Shown: piece by piece, positions 9,343 through 18,111 of the stretch | Layout of the letters: each line of letters starts with the position of its first letter | How positions within the stretch are numbered: position 1 is the first letter of the stretch | Source of the DNA: Chryseobacterium tagetis | Lineage (GTDB): Bacteria; Bacteroidota; Bacteroidia; Flavobacteriales; Weeksellaceae | Length of the DNA: 64,000 bases | Assembly: GCF_016735585.2 (NCBI RefSeq) | Contig: NZ_JAERSE020000003.1 | Location: forward strand, 372,001-436,000 | Direction of reading: 5' to 3' | Translations under genes and position numbers: made by a program | Notes under the pieces: model-generated | What the model saw: the letters and a program-made list of their open reading frames with translations, nothing else | Told to the model about the DNA's origin: nothing | Database searches by the model: none

Positions 9343-10896
9343 ATGAAAAAAAAACTTTTACTTATTTTTAATTGCATTGTTTATACAATATTAACAGCAC
9401 AAGCGCCTGTCATCCAATGGCAAAAATCATTAGGGGGATCAGGTAATGAATATGCTAATTCTATTCAGCAAACCGCAGATGGCGGATATATAGTGGTAGG
9501 ATATACTTCTTCTAATGACGGAAATGTATCGGGAAATCACGGAGGAGAGGATATTTGGGTGGTAAAGCTGACTTCAACAGGAAGCACAGATTGGAGCCGG
9601 ACTTTAGGAGGATCAGGTAATGATGGGGCTTCTTATGTTCAGCAAACAGCCGATAATGGGTATATTATAGCAGGATATACCTATTCTAATGATGGAGATG
9701 TTACAGGAAATCATGGAAATAGTGACGCCTGGGTAATAAAACTAAGTAGCGCAGGTGCTATACAATGGCAGAAAACACTAGGCGGAAATAGTGATGATGC
9801 TGCGACTTCCATACAGCAAACACCGGATGGAGGATATATTGTAGGATGCTATGCATCATCTGAAAACAATGGTGATGTTTGTTGCTTCAGTCGTGGAGCT
9901 GCAGATTGCTGGGTGGTAAAGCTGACCTCATCAGGAGCTATAGATTGGCAGCGGAGTTTAGGAGGTCAGAGTTATGATTATCTGCGTTCCATACAGCAAA
10001 CAACAGACGGAGGCTATATCATTGGGGGAAATACCTCATCTGTTGATGGAGATGTTTCCGGAAATCACGGGAATTTTGATTATTGGGTTGTAAAACTTGA
10101 TAATGTAGGGGCTGTACAATGGCAGAAAACACTGGGAGGAACCGGGACAGATACACTCGCTTCTGTTCGACAAACGACAGATGGGGGATTCATTGTAATT
10201 GGCCATGTATACTCTCAAGACGGAGATGTTGCGGGTTCAGGTTTTCACGGTATTTTTTTTAATGATTATTGGATGATAAAACTGAATAGTACAGGAGGTG
10301 TACAATGGAAAAAAGCATTGGGTGGTTCTGGTAACGATTTTGCCCAATCTGTTCAGCAAACATCAGATGGAGGATATATTGTATTTGGATTTACAACAAG
10401 TAATGATGGAGATGTTTCCGGAAATCACGGATATATTGACTATTGGATTGCAAAAATGGACGGTGCAGGCGCAATTCAATGGCAAAAAGCATTAGGGGGA
10501 ACTGATCAGGATGGATATAATTATATTGCTCAACAGGTAGACGGAGCTTACTCTATTCAGCAAACAGCCGATTCAGGATATATATTGGCAGGATACTCAA
10601 AATCCAATGATGGAGATGCTTCCGGAAATCACGGGAACTTTGATTACTGGATTGTAAAGCTTGGATTTACTTTAGATACTGATGAGGTCTCGCTATCTGA
10701 AAAACCAGTACTATACCCAAATCCGGTAAAAAACATTTTAAAAACTAAAGAGAAAGTAAATAACGCAAAAATATATGACGTATCGGGGAAATTAGTCAAA
10801 ACTTTTAGCGGTAACTCGGTAGATGTTTCCAGCCTGCAGAAAGGCACCTATATGGTACAGATAGAAAATAAAACATTTAAAATTATTAAAGAATAG
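9343..10896 (+). CDS. Seven-repeat secreted protein with type IX sorting domain
   Basis: From ATG 9343 the 517-residue product has a signal peptide (to about residue 22) and seven tandem repeats of ~55-65 residues. Each begins QWQK-LGG or DW-R-LGG and contains QQT-DGGYI and G-V-GNHG-DYW-VKL. A type A T9SS C-terminal domain follows (~445-517, with LYPNPVKN and KGTYMVQI). It should cross the outer membrane by type IX secretion and be anchored or released there. The repeats resemble beta-propeller-like blades (T9SS delta-60/repeat type); function is unknown. An upstream TTG in frame at 9310 is less likely because the signal peptide fits ATG 9343. Confidence 0.88.
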   Translation: MKKKLLLIFNCIVYTILTAQAPVIQWQKSLGGSGNEYANSIQQTADGGYIVVGYTSSNDGNVSGNHGGEDIWVVKLTSTGSTDWSRTLGGSGNDGASYVQQTADNGYIIAGYTYSNDGDVTGNHGNSDAWVIKLSSAGAIQWQKTLGGNSDDAATSIQQTPDGGYIVGCYASSENNGDVCCFSRGAADCWVVKLTSSGAIDWQRSLGGQSYDYLRSIQQTTDGGYIIGGNTSSVDGDVSGNHGNFDYWVVKLDNVGAVQWQKTLGGTGTDTLASVRQTTDGGFIVIGHVYSQDGDVAGSGFHGIFFNDYWMIKLNSTGGVQWKKALGGSGNDFAQSVQQTSDGGYIVFGFTTSNDGDVSGNHGYIDYWIAKMDGAGAIQWQKALGGTDQDGYNYIAQQVDGAYSIQQTADSGYILAGYSKSNDGDASGNHGNFDYWIVKLGFTLDTDEVSLSEKPVLYPNPVKNILKTKEKVNNAKIYDVSGKLVKTFSGNSVDVSSLQKGTYMVQIENKTFKIIKE

Positions 10897-10958
10897 AACG
10901 TTTGAGAAGCTTATGTTTGTAGTCATGTCTTCACATTTATCATGAGTTGATTTAGGGA

Positions 10959-11333
10959 TTATACTAATCTACAGGGAACTTCAAGATCTTCTGTAAGATA
11001 ATAGCTACAGCATAGTCGATGATAACCGTCTGCAATGATCAGTTCATGTTGTCCTCGTACCAATAAAATAGGAGACAGTTTTTTATTTTTTTCCACTTTT
11101 TTCAGATTTTCTTTGACATGAATATTGGTTTCCGGCAGTAGAGCAAGCTTACTGGCTCTAAGAATATCTTTAGATTTTTTCATGATCGTAGAAGCTTTTT
11201 TGAGTTCTTCTACAAATTTTTCAGCTTGAGTGGGGATGAAAAGAAGTTCCAGATAATCTTGCGCGGCAGGGAAGTCATGCTCTTCGGGCTCTTTCATCCA
11301 GATAATATCTCTGGTTAAAATATTTTTTTTCAT
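10959..11333 (-). CDS. ParB/sulfiredoxin-like nuclease-domain protein, unknown role
   Basis: From ATG 11333 the product has 124 residues. The C-terminal third carries PILLVRGQHELIIADGYHR, matching the G-x-x-x-x-I-x-D-G-x-H-R pattern of the ParB/Srx-like fold. The N-terminal half (residues 1-80) is helical and lysine-rich. The protein is small, has no HTH and is not near a parA gene, so chromosome partitioning is unlikely. An in-frame TTG three codons earlier is an alternative start. Divergent from the next gene. Confidence 0.6.
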   Translation of the reverse strand: MKKNILTRDIIWMKEPEEHDFPAAQDYLELLFIPTQAEKFVEELKKASTIMKKSKDILRASKLALLPETNIHVKENLKKVEKNKKLSPILLVRGQHELIIADGYHRLCCSYYLTEDLEVPCRLV

Positions 11334-11466
11334 ATTAATCAAAAAAAGAATTAGTTTATCATCAGCACTTACTAATTGGTATGATATATGTAATAACCAA
11401 TTTGAACCTGAACGAATTTAGTTAATTTTCATCATTTAATTAAACTTGTTCACAAAAATAAATGTC

Positions 11467-11727
11467 ATGAAAAAGTTATTTATATCAACACTTTTATTAG
11501 TAGGTTTATCAACGGGTGCTTTTGCACAGCAACATCCGACACCACCGCCTCATCCTTCGAAAAGCGAATTGATTGCTATAAAATCAAAAGAGCTCGACAA
11601 AAGATATAATCAGGAAAAAAAGGCAATTTTGAATCATCCGTTGGCAACGAAAAAGATGAAGCAAGATCAGTTAAAAGCTTTGAATGAAAAATACAGAAGC
11701 CAAAAACAATTGCTTAGAAAGATGTAA
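11467..11727 (+). CDS. Small exported His/Pro-rich protein, unknown function
   Basis: From ATG 11467 the 86-residue product has a clear signal peptide (MKKLFISTLLLVGL to FAQ, ~residue 21). A short proline-histidine stretch follows (PTPPPHPSK), then a highly charged helical region dominated by Lys, Gln and Leu. The mature part is about 65 residues and probably periplasmic, perhaps a small Spy/CpxP-like or coiled-coil protein. That comparison rests only on size and composition. A terminator follows. Confidence 0.6.
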   Translation: MKKLFISTLLLVGLSTGAFAQQHPTPPPHPSKSELIAIKSKELDKRYNQEKKAILNHPLATKKMKQDQLKALNEKYRSQKQLLRKM

Positions 11728-11819
11728 TCTGAAAGATTTTTTAAAAATAGTAAAATCGATATCGATTAATTCTATACTTTCAGTTTTGTGAAATTTTTAA
11801 ATTAAAGTAAATTTTATTG

Positions 11820-11849
11820 AAAGAGAACGCTTTTTGTGTTCTCTTTTTT
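11820..11849 (+). terminator. Rho-independent terminator after the small exported protein
   Basis: AAGAGAAC pairs with GTTCTCTT across a nine-base loop, followed immediately by a run of T. Confidence 0.75.
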
Positions 11850-11956
11850 GTTTAAAATAAAATGAAAACAGCATTTATTATGCATTGCTTCACGAATTTA
11901 CAGAAACGTGCTTCATCCAATATTTTTCCTTAAATTCGCATAAAAATTTTAAACTA

Positions 11957-13345
11957 ATGAATTACGATATTATTGTCATCGGAAGTGGTCCTGGTGGATA
12001 TGTTACTGCAATTAGAGCGGCACAATTGGGTTTCAAAACTGCAATTATCGAAAAAGAAAATTTAGGAGGAATTTGCCTTAACTGGGGATGTATTCCGACT
12101 AAAGCTTTATTGAAATCGGCTCAGGTTTTTCATTATATCAACCACGCTGAAGATTATGGTTTAAATAAAGTAGAAGGTAGCTTTGAATTTCCAAATGTAA
12201 TTCAGAGAAGCCGTGGAGTTGCCAACAAAATGAGCAAAGGAATTGAGTTCTTGATGAAAAAGAACAAAATCGATGTTATTTTAGGAACTGCAAAAGTACA
12301 GAAAGGTAAAAAAGTTTCTGTTACAGATAACGAAGGGAAAGTAACTGAATATACAGGTACTCATATCATTATCGCTACAGGAGCTCGTTCAAGAGAATTG
12401 CCAAACTTACCTCAGGACGGTAAAAAAGTAATCGGATACAGACAGGCATTATCTCTTCCTGAGCAGCCAAAATCTATGATCGTTGTAGGTTCTGGAGCTA
12501 TTGGAGTAGAATTTGCTGATTTCTATAACACAATGGGTACTAAAGTAACTGTTGTTGAATTTATGCCAAACATCGTTCCTGTAGAGGATGAGGACGTTTC
12601 TAAACACTTAGAAAAATCTCTGAAAAAATCAGGTATCGAAATTATGACCAATGCTTCAGTAGAAAGTGTTGACACAAGCGGAGAAGGAGTAAAAGCTACT
12701 GTGAAAACTGCTAAAGGAAACATCGTTCTTGAAGCTGATATCTTATTATCTGCTGTAGGTATTGCTGCAAACATCGAGAACATAGGTCTTGAAGAAGTAG
12801 GAATCCAGACAGATAAAGGTAGAGTTTTGGTAAACGAATGGTACGAAACTTCAGTTCCTGGTTACTATGCAATCGGAGATTTGATTCCTACTCAGGCTTT
12901 GGCGCATGTTGCTTCTGCTGAAGGAATTACTTGTGTTGAAAAAATCAAAGGACTTCACGTTGAGAAAATCGACTATGGCAATATTCCTGGATGTACATAC
13001 TGTCACCCTGAAGTTGCTTCTGTTGGTCTTACAGAAAAGCAGGCTAAAGAAAAAGGTTACGAAATCAAAGTGGGTAAATTCCCTCTTTCTGCAAGTGGTA
13101 AAGCTACTGCAAACGGAAATACAGACGGATTCGTTAAAGTCATTTTCGATGCTAAATATGGTGAATGGTTAGGTTGCCACATGATCGGAGAAGGAGTTAC
13201 AGATATGGTTGCTGAAGCTGTTGTTGCTAGAAAACTAGAAACTACAGGTCACGAGATCATCAAGTCTATTCACCCGCACCCGACAGTTTCTGAAGCTATC
13301 ATGGAAGCTGCTGCTGCTGCTTACGGAGAAGTGATCCACATTTAA
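11957..13345 (+). CDS. lpdA: Dihydrolipoyl dehydrogenase (E3)
   Basis: From ATG 11957 the product has 462 residues, the usual E3 length. It shows an FAD motif at the N-terminus (GSGPGGY), the redox-active disulfide C-L-N-W-G-C (Cys40/Cys45), an NAD-binding motif (GSGAIGVEF, ~175) and the C-terminal dimer-interface HPHPTVSE motif with the active-site His and Glu (~439-446). It reoxidises dihydrolipoamide in the 2-oxoacid dehydrogenase complexes and possibly the glycine cleavage system. No E1/E2 genes adjoin it, as is common when E3 is shared. A weak TAAATTCG element lies at 11931-11938. The reading frame extends 24 codons further upstream, but the FAD motif fits ATG 11957. Confidence 0.96.
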   Translation: MNYDIIVIGSGPGGYVTAIRAAQLGFKTAIIEKENLGGICLNWGCIPTKALLKSAQVFHYINHAEDYGLNKVEGSFEFPNVIQRSRGVANKMSKGIEFLMKKNKIDVILGTAKVQKGKKVSVTDNEGKVTEYTGTHIIIATGARSRELPNLPQDGKKVIGYRQALSLPEQPKSMIVVGSGAIGVEFADFYNTMGTKVTVVEFMPNIVPVEDEDVSKHLEKSLKKSGIEIMTNASVESVDTSGEGVKATVKTAKGNIVLEADILLSAVGIAANIENIGLEEVGIQTDKGRVLVNEWYETSVPGYYAIGDLIPTQALAHVASAEGITCVEKIKGLHVEKIDYGNIPGCTYCHPEVASVGLTEKQAKEKGYEIKVGKFPLSASGKATANGNTDGFVKVIFDAKYGEWLGCHMIGEGVTDMVAEAVVARKLETTGHEIIKSIHPHPTVSEAIMEAAAAAYGEVIHI

Positions 13346-13370
13346 TTTGAGACTATCAATCTTAAATAAT

Positions 13371-13400
13371 AAAACCACAGATTTTCTGTGGTTTTTCTTT
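13371..13400 (+). terminator. Rho-independent terminator after lpdA
   Basis: AAAACCACAGA (13371-13381) and TCTGTGGTTTT (13385-13395) form a perfect 11-bp stem with a three-base loop, followed by T-rich sequence. Confidence 0.85.
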
Positions 13401-13470
13401 TCAGAAAAATTAACAAAATATTTAGATTATTAAATGCATTGTGTAATGATGTTTTCTTTAAATTTATTCA

Positions 13471-14271
13471 ATGAACTTTGAAAAAACAGGATTGGTTTTA
13501 TCAGGAGGTGGCACCAAAGGTATTGCCCATGCAGGAGTTTTAAAATTTTTGCTTGAAAGAAATATTGATATAGATATTTTATCCTGTTGTAGCGCAGGTT
13601 CTATTGTCGGTTGTTTGTATGCAGTGGGAAAAACACCGGAAGAAATTCTTGATTTTTTCCAGTCGGTTTATTTCTTTAACTGGAAACATTTTACCTTCAA
13701 TCAGCCGGGATTGGTTTCTTCGGTTATTTTTAATAACTATCTGAAGCCTGTTTTTCAGGATATGAAAATAGGAGATTTAGATAAAGAAATACGGATTGTA
13801 GCTACAGAACTGGTTTCCGGTACTGAAAAGATTTTCGATAATGATTTCCTGGTAACCGATGCTATTATAGCTTCGTGCTCTATTCCGGGAATTACAACAC
13901 CTTATATCTTACAGGAAGAAATGTTTTGTGACGGAGGTGTTCTCAATAATTTTCCTGCAGACATTATCCGTGACGATTGTGATAAATTGATCGGTGTTTT
14001 TGTTTCTCCGCCTCATGATACTAAAATAGATGACTTAAAGTCAATTAAAGCCATTGTTTCACGTTCTTACGACCTTCTTTCCTATAGGATTGAAAAAGTG
14101 AAATTTGAGTATTGTGACTGGTTTATTTCCTCTCAGAAACTATCCAGTTTTGGAACATTTGAAAGAAAAAAAGACCGTCTTGAGCAGATTTTTAATATAG
14201 GTTATAATGCAGCAAAAGAAAGTTTTGATGAAAGTAATTTTTATCTAAAAATAAAGCAATCAGGCACATAA
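13471..14271 (+). CDS. Patatin-like phospholipase (RssA-like)
   Basis: The 266-residue product has the oxyanion-hole motif GGGTKGIAH (residues ~11-19), a nucleophile segment SCCSAGS (Ser near residue 41; the usual first glycine of G-x-S-x-G is Cys here), and the DGG motif with catalytic Asp near residue 154 (CDGGVLNNFP). Length and motifs fit small bacterial patatins of the RssA type rather than T9SS-linked PlpD types, with no signal peptide or POTRA domain, so it should be cytoplasmic or peripheral. It is flanked by its own terminator. Confidence 0.88.
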   Translation: MNFEKTGLVLSGGGTKGIAHAGVLKFLLERNIDIDILSCCSAGSIVGCLYAVGKTPEEILDFFQSVYFFNWKHFTFNQPGLVSSVIFNNYLKPVFQDMKIGDLDKEIRIVATELVSGTEKIFDNDFLVTDAIIASCSIPGITTPYILQEEMFCDGGVLNNFPADIIRDDCDKLIGVFVSPPHDTKIDDLKSIKAIVSRSYDLLSYRIEKVKFEYCDWFISSQKLSSFGTFERKKDRLEQIFNIGYNAAKESFDESNFYLKIKQSGT

Positions 14272-14274
14272 AAC

Positions 14275-14306
14275 AAAACTCTCACGGGTTAAAGTGAGAG
14301 TTTTTT
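14275..14306. terminator. Bidirectional terminator between convergent genes
   Basis: AAAACTCTCAC (14275-14285) pairs with GTGAGAGTTTT (14294-14304) across an eight-base loop. It has T on the plus-strand side and A/T on the other, so it can serve both the patatin gene and the minus-strand gene that ends at 14311. Confidence 0.8.
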
Positions 14307-14310
14307 ATTT

Positions 14311-14742
14311 TTAATTCTTTACGATTTGTCCATCCTGATTAACGATTGTTTTCCCGTTTTGATCAGTGACCATCAAAGTATAAGGTGCTTTTTTAGGAGA
14401 ATTTGTTAAATAATTTCTCCAAACCTGATAAGTATACCCATTATTGTTGAATTCATAATAATAATTTCCTCCGGTTCCGTCAGGAATCAACTCTCCGTCA
14501 GAAATAATCATACTTGGTTTTGAAGTCACTTTTCCGGTTGCTGCCCAAGACTGATAAAGGTATTTTCCGTTGGGTTGTTTGTCTATTTTTAGCTTAAACT
14601 TTTTGGTTTTAATAATAACCGATTTCGGTACTTTTTCCTGTTTGTAATTTTCTTTTGAAACAGGATTTTCATGAGTTGGATTTGCAGTAACCCATGAAAA
14701 CTGAGCAATACAAAGAGCTACAAATAAAAGTTTTTTAATCAT
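14311..14742 (-). CDS. Exported protein of unknown function
   Basis: The 143-residue product has a signal peptide (MIKKLLFVALCIAQF to about residue 20) and a mature part dominated by beta-strand-like sequence: KKFKLKIDKQ, YLYQSWA, YYYEFNNNGYTYQVW and TLMVTDQNGK. No cysteine remains in the mature part, and no lipobox is seen. It probably folds into a small periplasmic beta-sandwich or barrel. I recognise no family. The gene stands alone. Confidence 0.65.
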   Translation of the reverse strand: MIKKLLFVALCIAQFSWVTANPTHENPVSKENYKQEKVPKSVIIKTKKFKLKIDKQPNGKYLYQSWAATGKVTSKPSMIISDGELIPDGTGGNYYYEFNNNGYTYQVWRNYLTNSPKKAPYTLMVTDQNGKTIVNQDGQIVKN

Positions 14743-15190
14743 TTTTTTAATGTTAATTGGTGATGTTTAAAATTATCAAATTTAAAGCCAATCAATCATC
14801 TTTTTTGCAATTCTAAAGAATCTTTTATGCCTGTTAATGTGAGTTTGTTTGAATGAATACCTACCTGTTATGAAAATAATTAAATTGATTTTCAGTTATT
14901 TGCGATTCCTGTTGGAAAATATTTTATTTTTTTGAAACAACTGAATATTTTTCTTGTGTACATTTGTACCACAAAAGGATCTCGTTCCTTTACCACTGAA
15001 ATGAAACTAATTAACTTTAAGTTTTTTCTATTAAAAGTATCAGAAATCACCTTCACGATTTTTAATACATCTCCTCCCACAATTTCTTAATTTTTTCGAA
15101 AGAATTATCAAATAATTCATACTCTGTTTTTTCATATCCCGAAAAATAGAGCAGAATCCTCATTTTCAAATTTAATTAAAAACAAAAACT
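14743..15190. other. Non-coding gap of 448 bases between two divergent genes
   Basis: AT-rich sequence between the minus-strand exported protein and the SPFH gene. A 62-codon minus-strand frame (14892-15080) shows no protein-like features. No hairpin or clean TTTG/TAnnTTTG pair was found; nothing else is visible. Confidence 0.4.
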
Positions 15191-17128
15191 ATGGAATTAA
15201 CTTTTCATGGCTGGATGGTTCCAGCTGTAATTGCACTGTTGTGCGTAATTTTTTACAAATTTATTCTAAGAATTTTCTTTGGATTAATCATTGTTCCCCA
15301 AGATAAAATAGGGTTGGTTACCAAAAAATTTGTGCTTGTTGGTAAGCAGGAACTTCCTGAAGGAAGAATCATTGCCACTAATGGTGAAGCGGGTTTTCAG
15401 GCGCAAACTCTGGCTCCCGGAGTGTATTTCGGAAAGTGGATCTGGCAATATTCTATTGATTTTCAGCCTTTCATTGTAATTCCTACGGGAAAGATAGGGC
15501 TACTATTGGCAAAAGACGGTATTGAGCTGGAAACCGGAAGAATTTTAGGACGAAAAGTAGATTGTGATTCTTTTCAGGATGCGGAAGCTTTTTTAAAAAA
15601 CGGAGGGAGAAAAGGCCGTCAAACTGCGATCATTGCACCGGGATCATACAGAATCAACACATTATTGTTTGAAATAGAATTGACGGATATGACACAGATT
15701 CCGGATAATGCAGTGGGAATTATCACCACAATGGAAGGAAGTCCTTTAGATGAAGGTCAGATTGCCGGTAAAATTATTAACGATCACAATAAATTTCAGG
15801 ATGTTGATACTTTTTTAAATAGTGGAGGATACAAAGGTCTTCAGGAACAGGTAATTTTAGCGGGTTCCTATTTCTTAAATCCCTGGTTTACAAAAGTTGA
15901 AATGGTGAGAATGACTGAAATTCCGATTGGTCATGTCGGCGTGATTATAAGCTATGTCGGAGAAGAAGGAAAAGATTTGAGTGGAGTAGATTTTAAACAC
16001 GGAAATATTGTCGAAAAAGGGCATAAAGGAGTTTGGGCAGAACCGATTGGCCCCGGAAAATATCCAATCAATCCTTATATCATGAAAGTGGAGCTTGTTC
16101 CTACCACCAATTTGGTGTTAAACTGGGCGTATGAAAGAAGCGAATCTCACCAACTCGATAAAAACCTTTCAACGATTACTGTACGAAGTAAAGACGGTTT
16201 CCCTTTCAACCTTGATGTTTCGCAAATCATCCATATTCCAACGTATGAAGCTCCCAAAGTGATTGCCCGTTTCGGAAATATGATCAATCTTGTCAGCCAA
16301 GTTCTGGAGCCTACCATTGGAAACTATTTCCGAAATTCTGCGCAGGATAGTGACGTCATTGCGTTTTTAGGAAGCAGAAAAGAAAGACAGCAGTCTGCGA
16401 AAGACCATATCAGTAATGTTTTGGAACAATATAATGTAAATGCAGTTGATACTTTGATCGGAGCAATTGTTCCTCCCGAAAGTTTGATGAAGACCTTAAC
16501 AGACAGAAAATTGGCAGAGGAACAAAAAATCACTTATGAAACTGAAATGCTTGCTCAGGAAACACGTCAAGCTTTGGAAAAAGAAACTGCCGTTGCTGAT
16601 ATGCAGAAAGAAATTGTAAAAGCAGATCAGGGAGTTTTAATTGCCGAAAGAATTGCAGATGCATCTGTGAAAAAAGCAACCGGAGATGCGAATTCTGTGA
16701 GATTACAGGCAAATGCAGAAGGAGACAGACTAAAGCTTTTAGCGACTGGTGAAGCCGAAAAAACAAGACTTCTTGCAAAAGCCGAAGCCGAAAAAATTGA
16801 ATTGCTGGCAAAAGCAGATGCTGAAAAAATTTCGTTAACAGGTAATGCCGAAGCAGAGAAAATTCTGGCCATTGGTAAATCTAATGCAGAATCTTATAAA
16901 TTATCTGTTGAGGCGATGGGCGGTAATAACTTCACCCAATTGAAAATTATGGAAAATATAGCCAGTCAGAATGTAAGAATAATGCCAGAAGTTTTGATTG
17001 GCGGGAGCGGAGACTCAGCGAATGGCGGAATCAGTGGCTTGTTGGGACTTCAGCTGTTGGAGCAAGTTCAGAAGAAGAATGTAGAAGTGGTTGCTGTGAG
17101 TGAGGAAAAGACGGATGATAATTCTTAG
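15191..17128 (+). CDS. SPFH/band-7 (flotillin-like) membrane scaffold protein
   Basis: The 645-residue product has an N-terminal membrane segment (~9-38), then repeated beta-rich units (~40-310) each with an I-P-x-x-x-(V/I)-G motif (VIPTGKIGLL, QIPDNAVGII, EIPIGHVGVI). A band-7 region follows (~310-430), then a long Ala/Glu/Lys coiled coil (~440-590) with heptad-like repeats such as GEAEKTRLLAKAEAEK. The C-terminus is Gly/Ser-rich, ending in charged residues. Flotillin-like proteins oligomerise at the inner membrane and organise membrane domains; a specific partner is not evident, since no NfeD gene adjoins it. Confidence 0.82.
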   Translation: MELTFHGWMVPAVIALLCVIFYKFILRIFFGLIIVPQDKIGLVTKKFVLVGKQELPEGRIIATNGEAGFQAQTLAPGVYFGKWIWQYSIDFQPFIVIPTGKIGLLLAKDGIELETGRILGRKVDCDSFQDAEAFLKNGGRKGRQTAIIAPGSYRINTLLFEIELTDMTQIPDNAVGIITTMEGSPLDEGQIAGKIINDHNKFQDVDTFLNSGGYKGLQEQVILAGSYFLNPWFTKVEMVRMTEIPIGHVGVIISYVGEEGKDLSGVDFKHGNIVEKGHKGVWAEPIGPGKYPINPYIMKVELVPTTNLVLNWAYERSESHQLDKNLSTITVRSKDGFPFNLDVSQIIHIPTYEAPKVIARFGNMINLVSQVLEPTIGNYFRNSAQDSDVIAFLGSRKERQQSAKDHISNVLEQYNVNAVDTLIGAIVPPESLMKTLTDRKLAEEQKITYETEMLAQETRQALEKETAVADMQKEIVKADQGVLIAERIADASVKKATGDANSVRLQANAEGDRLKLLATGEAEKTRLLAKAEAEKIELLAKADAEKISLTGNAEAEKILAIGKSNAESYKLSVEAMGGNNFTQLKIMENIASQNVRIMPEVLIGGSGDSANGGISGLLGLQLLEQVQKKNVEVVAVSEEKTDDNS

Positions 17129-17138
17129 TTTTCTTTTT

Positions 17139-17288
17139 AACGCAAAGATTTTGTTGAGAATGTATGATTTAAGGGAGCAAAGGAGAATCAACAAGTTGAT
17201 TTGATGAAGCTGTAGATGAGCTTTGTGAAGCAAATTTTTTGCCTTTGAATTCTAATGTTATAGATCTCTTAAATAAAAGCTTTGCGTT
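17139..17288. repeat. MITE-like 150-bp repeat, copy 1
   Basis: Bounded by inverted ends AACGCAAAG (17139-17147) and CTTTGCGTT (17280-17288). The interior shares long matches with 31948-32104, including GAGCAAAG-AGAATCAACAA-TTGATTT and CAAATTTT-TTTGCCTTTG. It contains no gene. The two copies in unrelated intergenic sites point to a small dispersed element. Confidence 0.75.
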
Positions 17289-17310
17289 TACATTAATTAT
17301 AGATAAAATG

Positions 17311-17337
17311 AAAATGCTCCAAGATTGGAGCATTTTT
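17311..17337. terminator. Bidirectional terminator between SPFH and ABC ATPase genes
   Basis: AAAATGCTCCAA and TTGGAGCATTTT form a near-perfect stem, with T-rich flanks on both strands. It separates convergent genes. Confidence 0.8.
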
Positions 17338-17343
17338 CTATTT

Positions 17344-18039
17344 TTAAGCTGTATAACTAGCAAAAGCTTCTTCCAAACTTTCAAATTTGCCTTTGAACTC
17401 TTCAATCGGACAGTCCTGAAGAATATTTCCTTTATGAATAAGAATCACACGGGAACACAGTGCTTCCACTTCCTGCATGATGTGCGTAGAAAGTAGAACT
17501 GTTTTTTGCTGACCAATTTCTTTCACCACATGTCTGATCTCAATGATTTGGTTAGGATCAAGACCGTTGGTTGGCTCATCCAGAATCAATAAGTCAGGTT
17601 GGTGCATGATAGCTTGTGCAAGACCTACTCTTTGTTTGTATCCTTTAGAAAGTTGACCGATTTTTTTAGATTTTTCCGGAGTAATTCCTACCAATTCAAT
17701 AACCTCATCTACTCTGGTTGCCGGTATTTTGTGAATGTTGGCAACAAATTGTAAATATTCCTTTACGTACATTTCCAGATAAAGAGGATTGTTTTCAGGT
17801 AAGAAACCGATTTTCTTCTTGCTTTCGATCTCGTATTCTGTAATGTTTTTCCCGTTGAAAATAATTTGGCCTTCGTCTATGGTAAGTGCCCCAACAATAG
17901 ATTTCATCAGTGTGGATTTTCCTGCTCCGTTGGGACCCAGAAGACCGATGATTTCGTTTTTATCAATTGAAATATTAATATTGTTCAGTGCAGTTTGGTC
18001 AGCAAACTTTTTTGTTAAATTATTTATTTGAAGGGACAT
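17344..18039 (-). CDS. ABC transporter ATP-binding protein, GldA-like
   Basis: The 231-residue product has Walker A GPNGAGKST (~34-42), a signature LSKGYKQR (~132), Walker B LLILDEPTNGLDPNQ (~150) and the H-loop STHIMQEVEAL (~184). The GFLPENNPLYLEMYVKEYL and IGQLSKGYKQRVGL stretches closely resemble GldA, the ATPase of the GldAFG gliding-motility transporter of flavobacteria. Known GldA proteins are about 300 residues; this one stops at 231 and lacks the C-terminal domain, so it may be another short ATPase of the same branch. No permease gene adjoins it. Confidence 0.8.
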   Translation of the reverse strand: MSLQINNLTKKFADQTALNNINISIDKNEIIGLLGPNGAGKSTLMKSIVGALTIDEGQIIFNGKNITEYEIESKKKIGFLPENNPLYLEMYVKEYLQFVANIHKIPATRVDEVIELVGITPEKSKKIGQLSKGYKQRVGLAQAIMHQPDLLILDEPTNGLDPNQIIEIRHVVKEIGQQKTVLLSTHIMQEVEALCSRVILIHKGNILQDCPIEEFKGKFESLEEAFASYTA

Positions 18040-18062
18040 AATTGTATGAGAATCTTTTTACA

Positions 18063-18099
18063 AAAATAAAATAAAAAACTCATCCTGATAGAATGAGTT
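18063..18099 (-). terminator. Terminator for the minus-strand gene at 18112-18666
   Basis: Read on the minus strand, AACTCAT and ATGAGTT pair across a nine-base loop and are followed by a T-rich run down to 18063. Confidence 0.7.
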
Positions 18100-18111
18100 A
18101 TATATTATTGA

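Noticed and set aside
9343..10700. CRISPR-like or tandem DNA repeat array
   Set aside because: The spaced similarity comes from the seven protein repeats within one coding frame; repeat units are about 165-195 bases and diverged.
14892..15080. Minus-strand frame of 62 codons in a gap
   Set aside because: Its composition is not protein-like, it has no recognisable motif or leader, and it lies in AT-rich non-coding DNA.
17239..17496. Plus-strand frame of 85 codons after the SPFH gene
   Set aside because: It runs through the MITE-like repeat, a terminator and the 3' end of the ABC ATPase gene on the other strand.
17344..18039. Confident assignment as gldA
   Set aside because: The motifs resemble GldA, but the protein is about 70 residues shorter than known GldA and no gldF or gldG adjoins it, so the symbol was left out.
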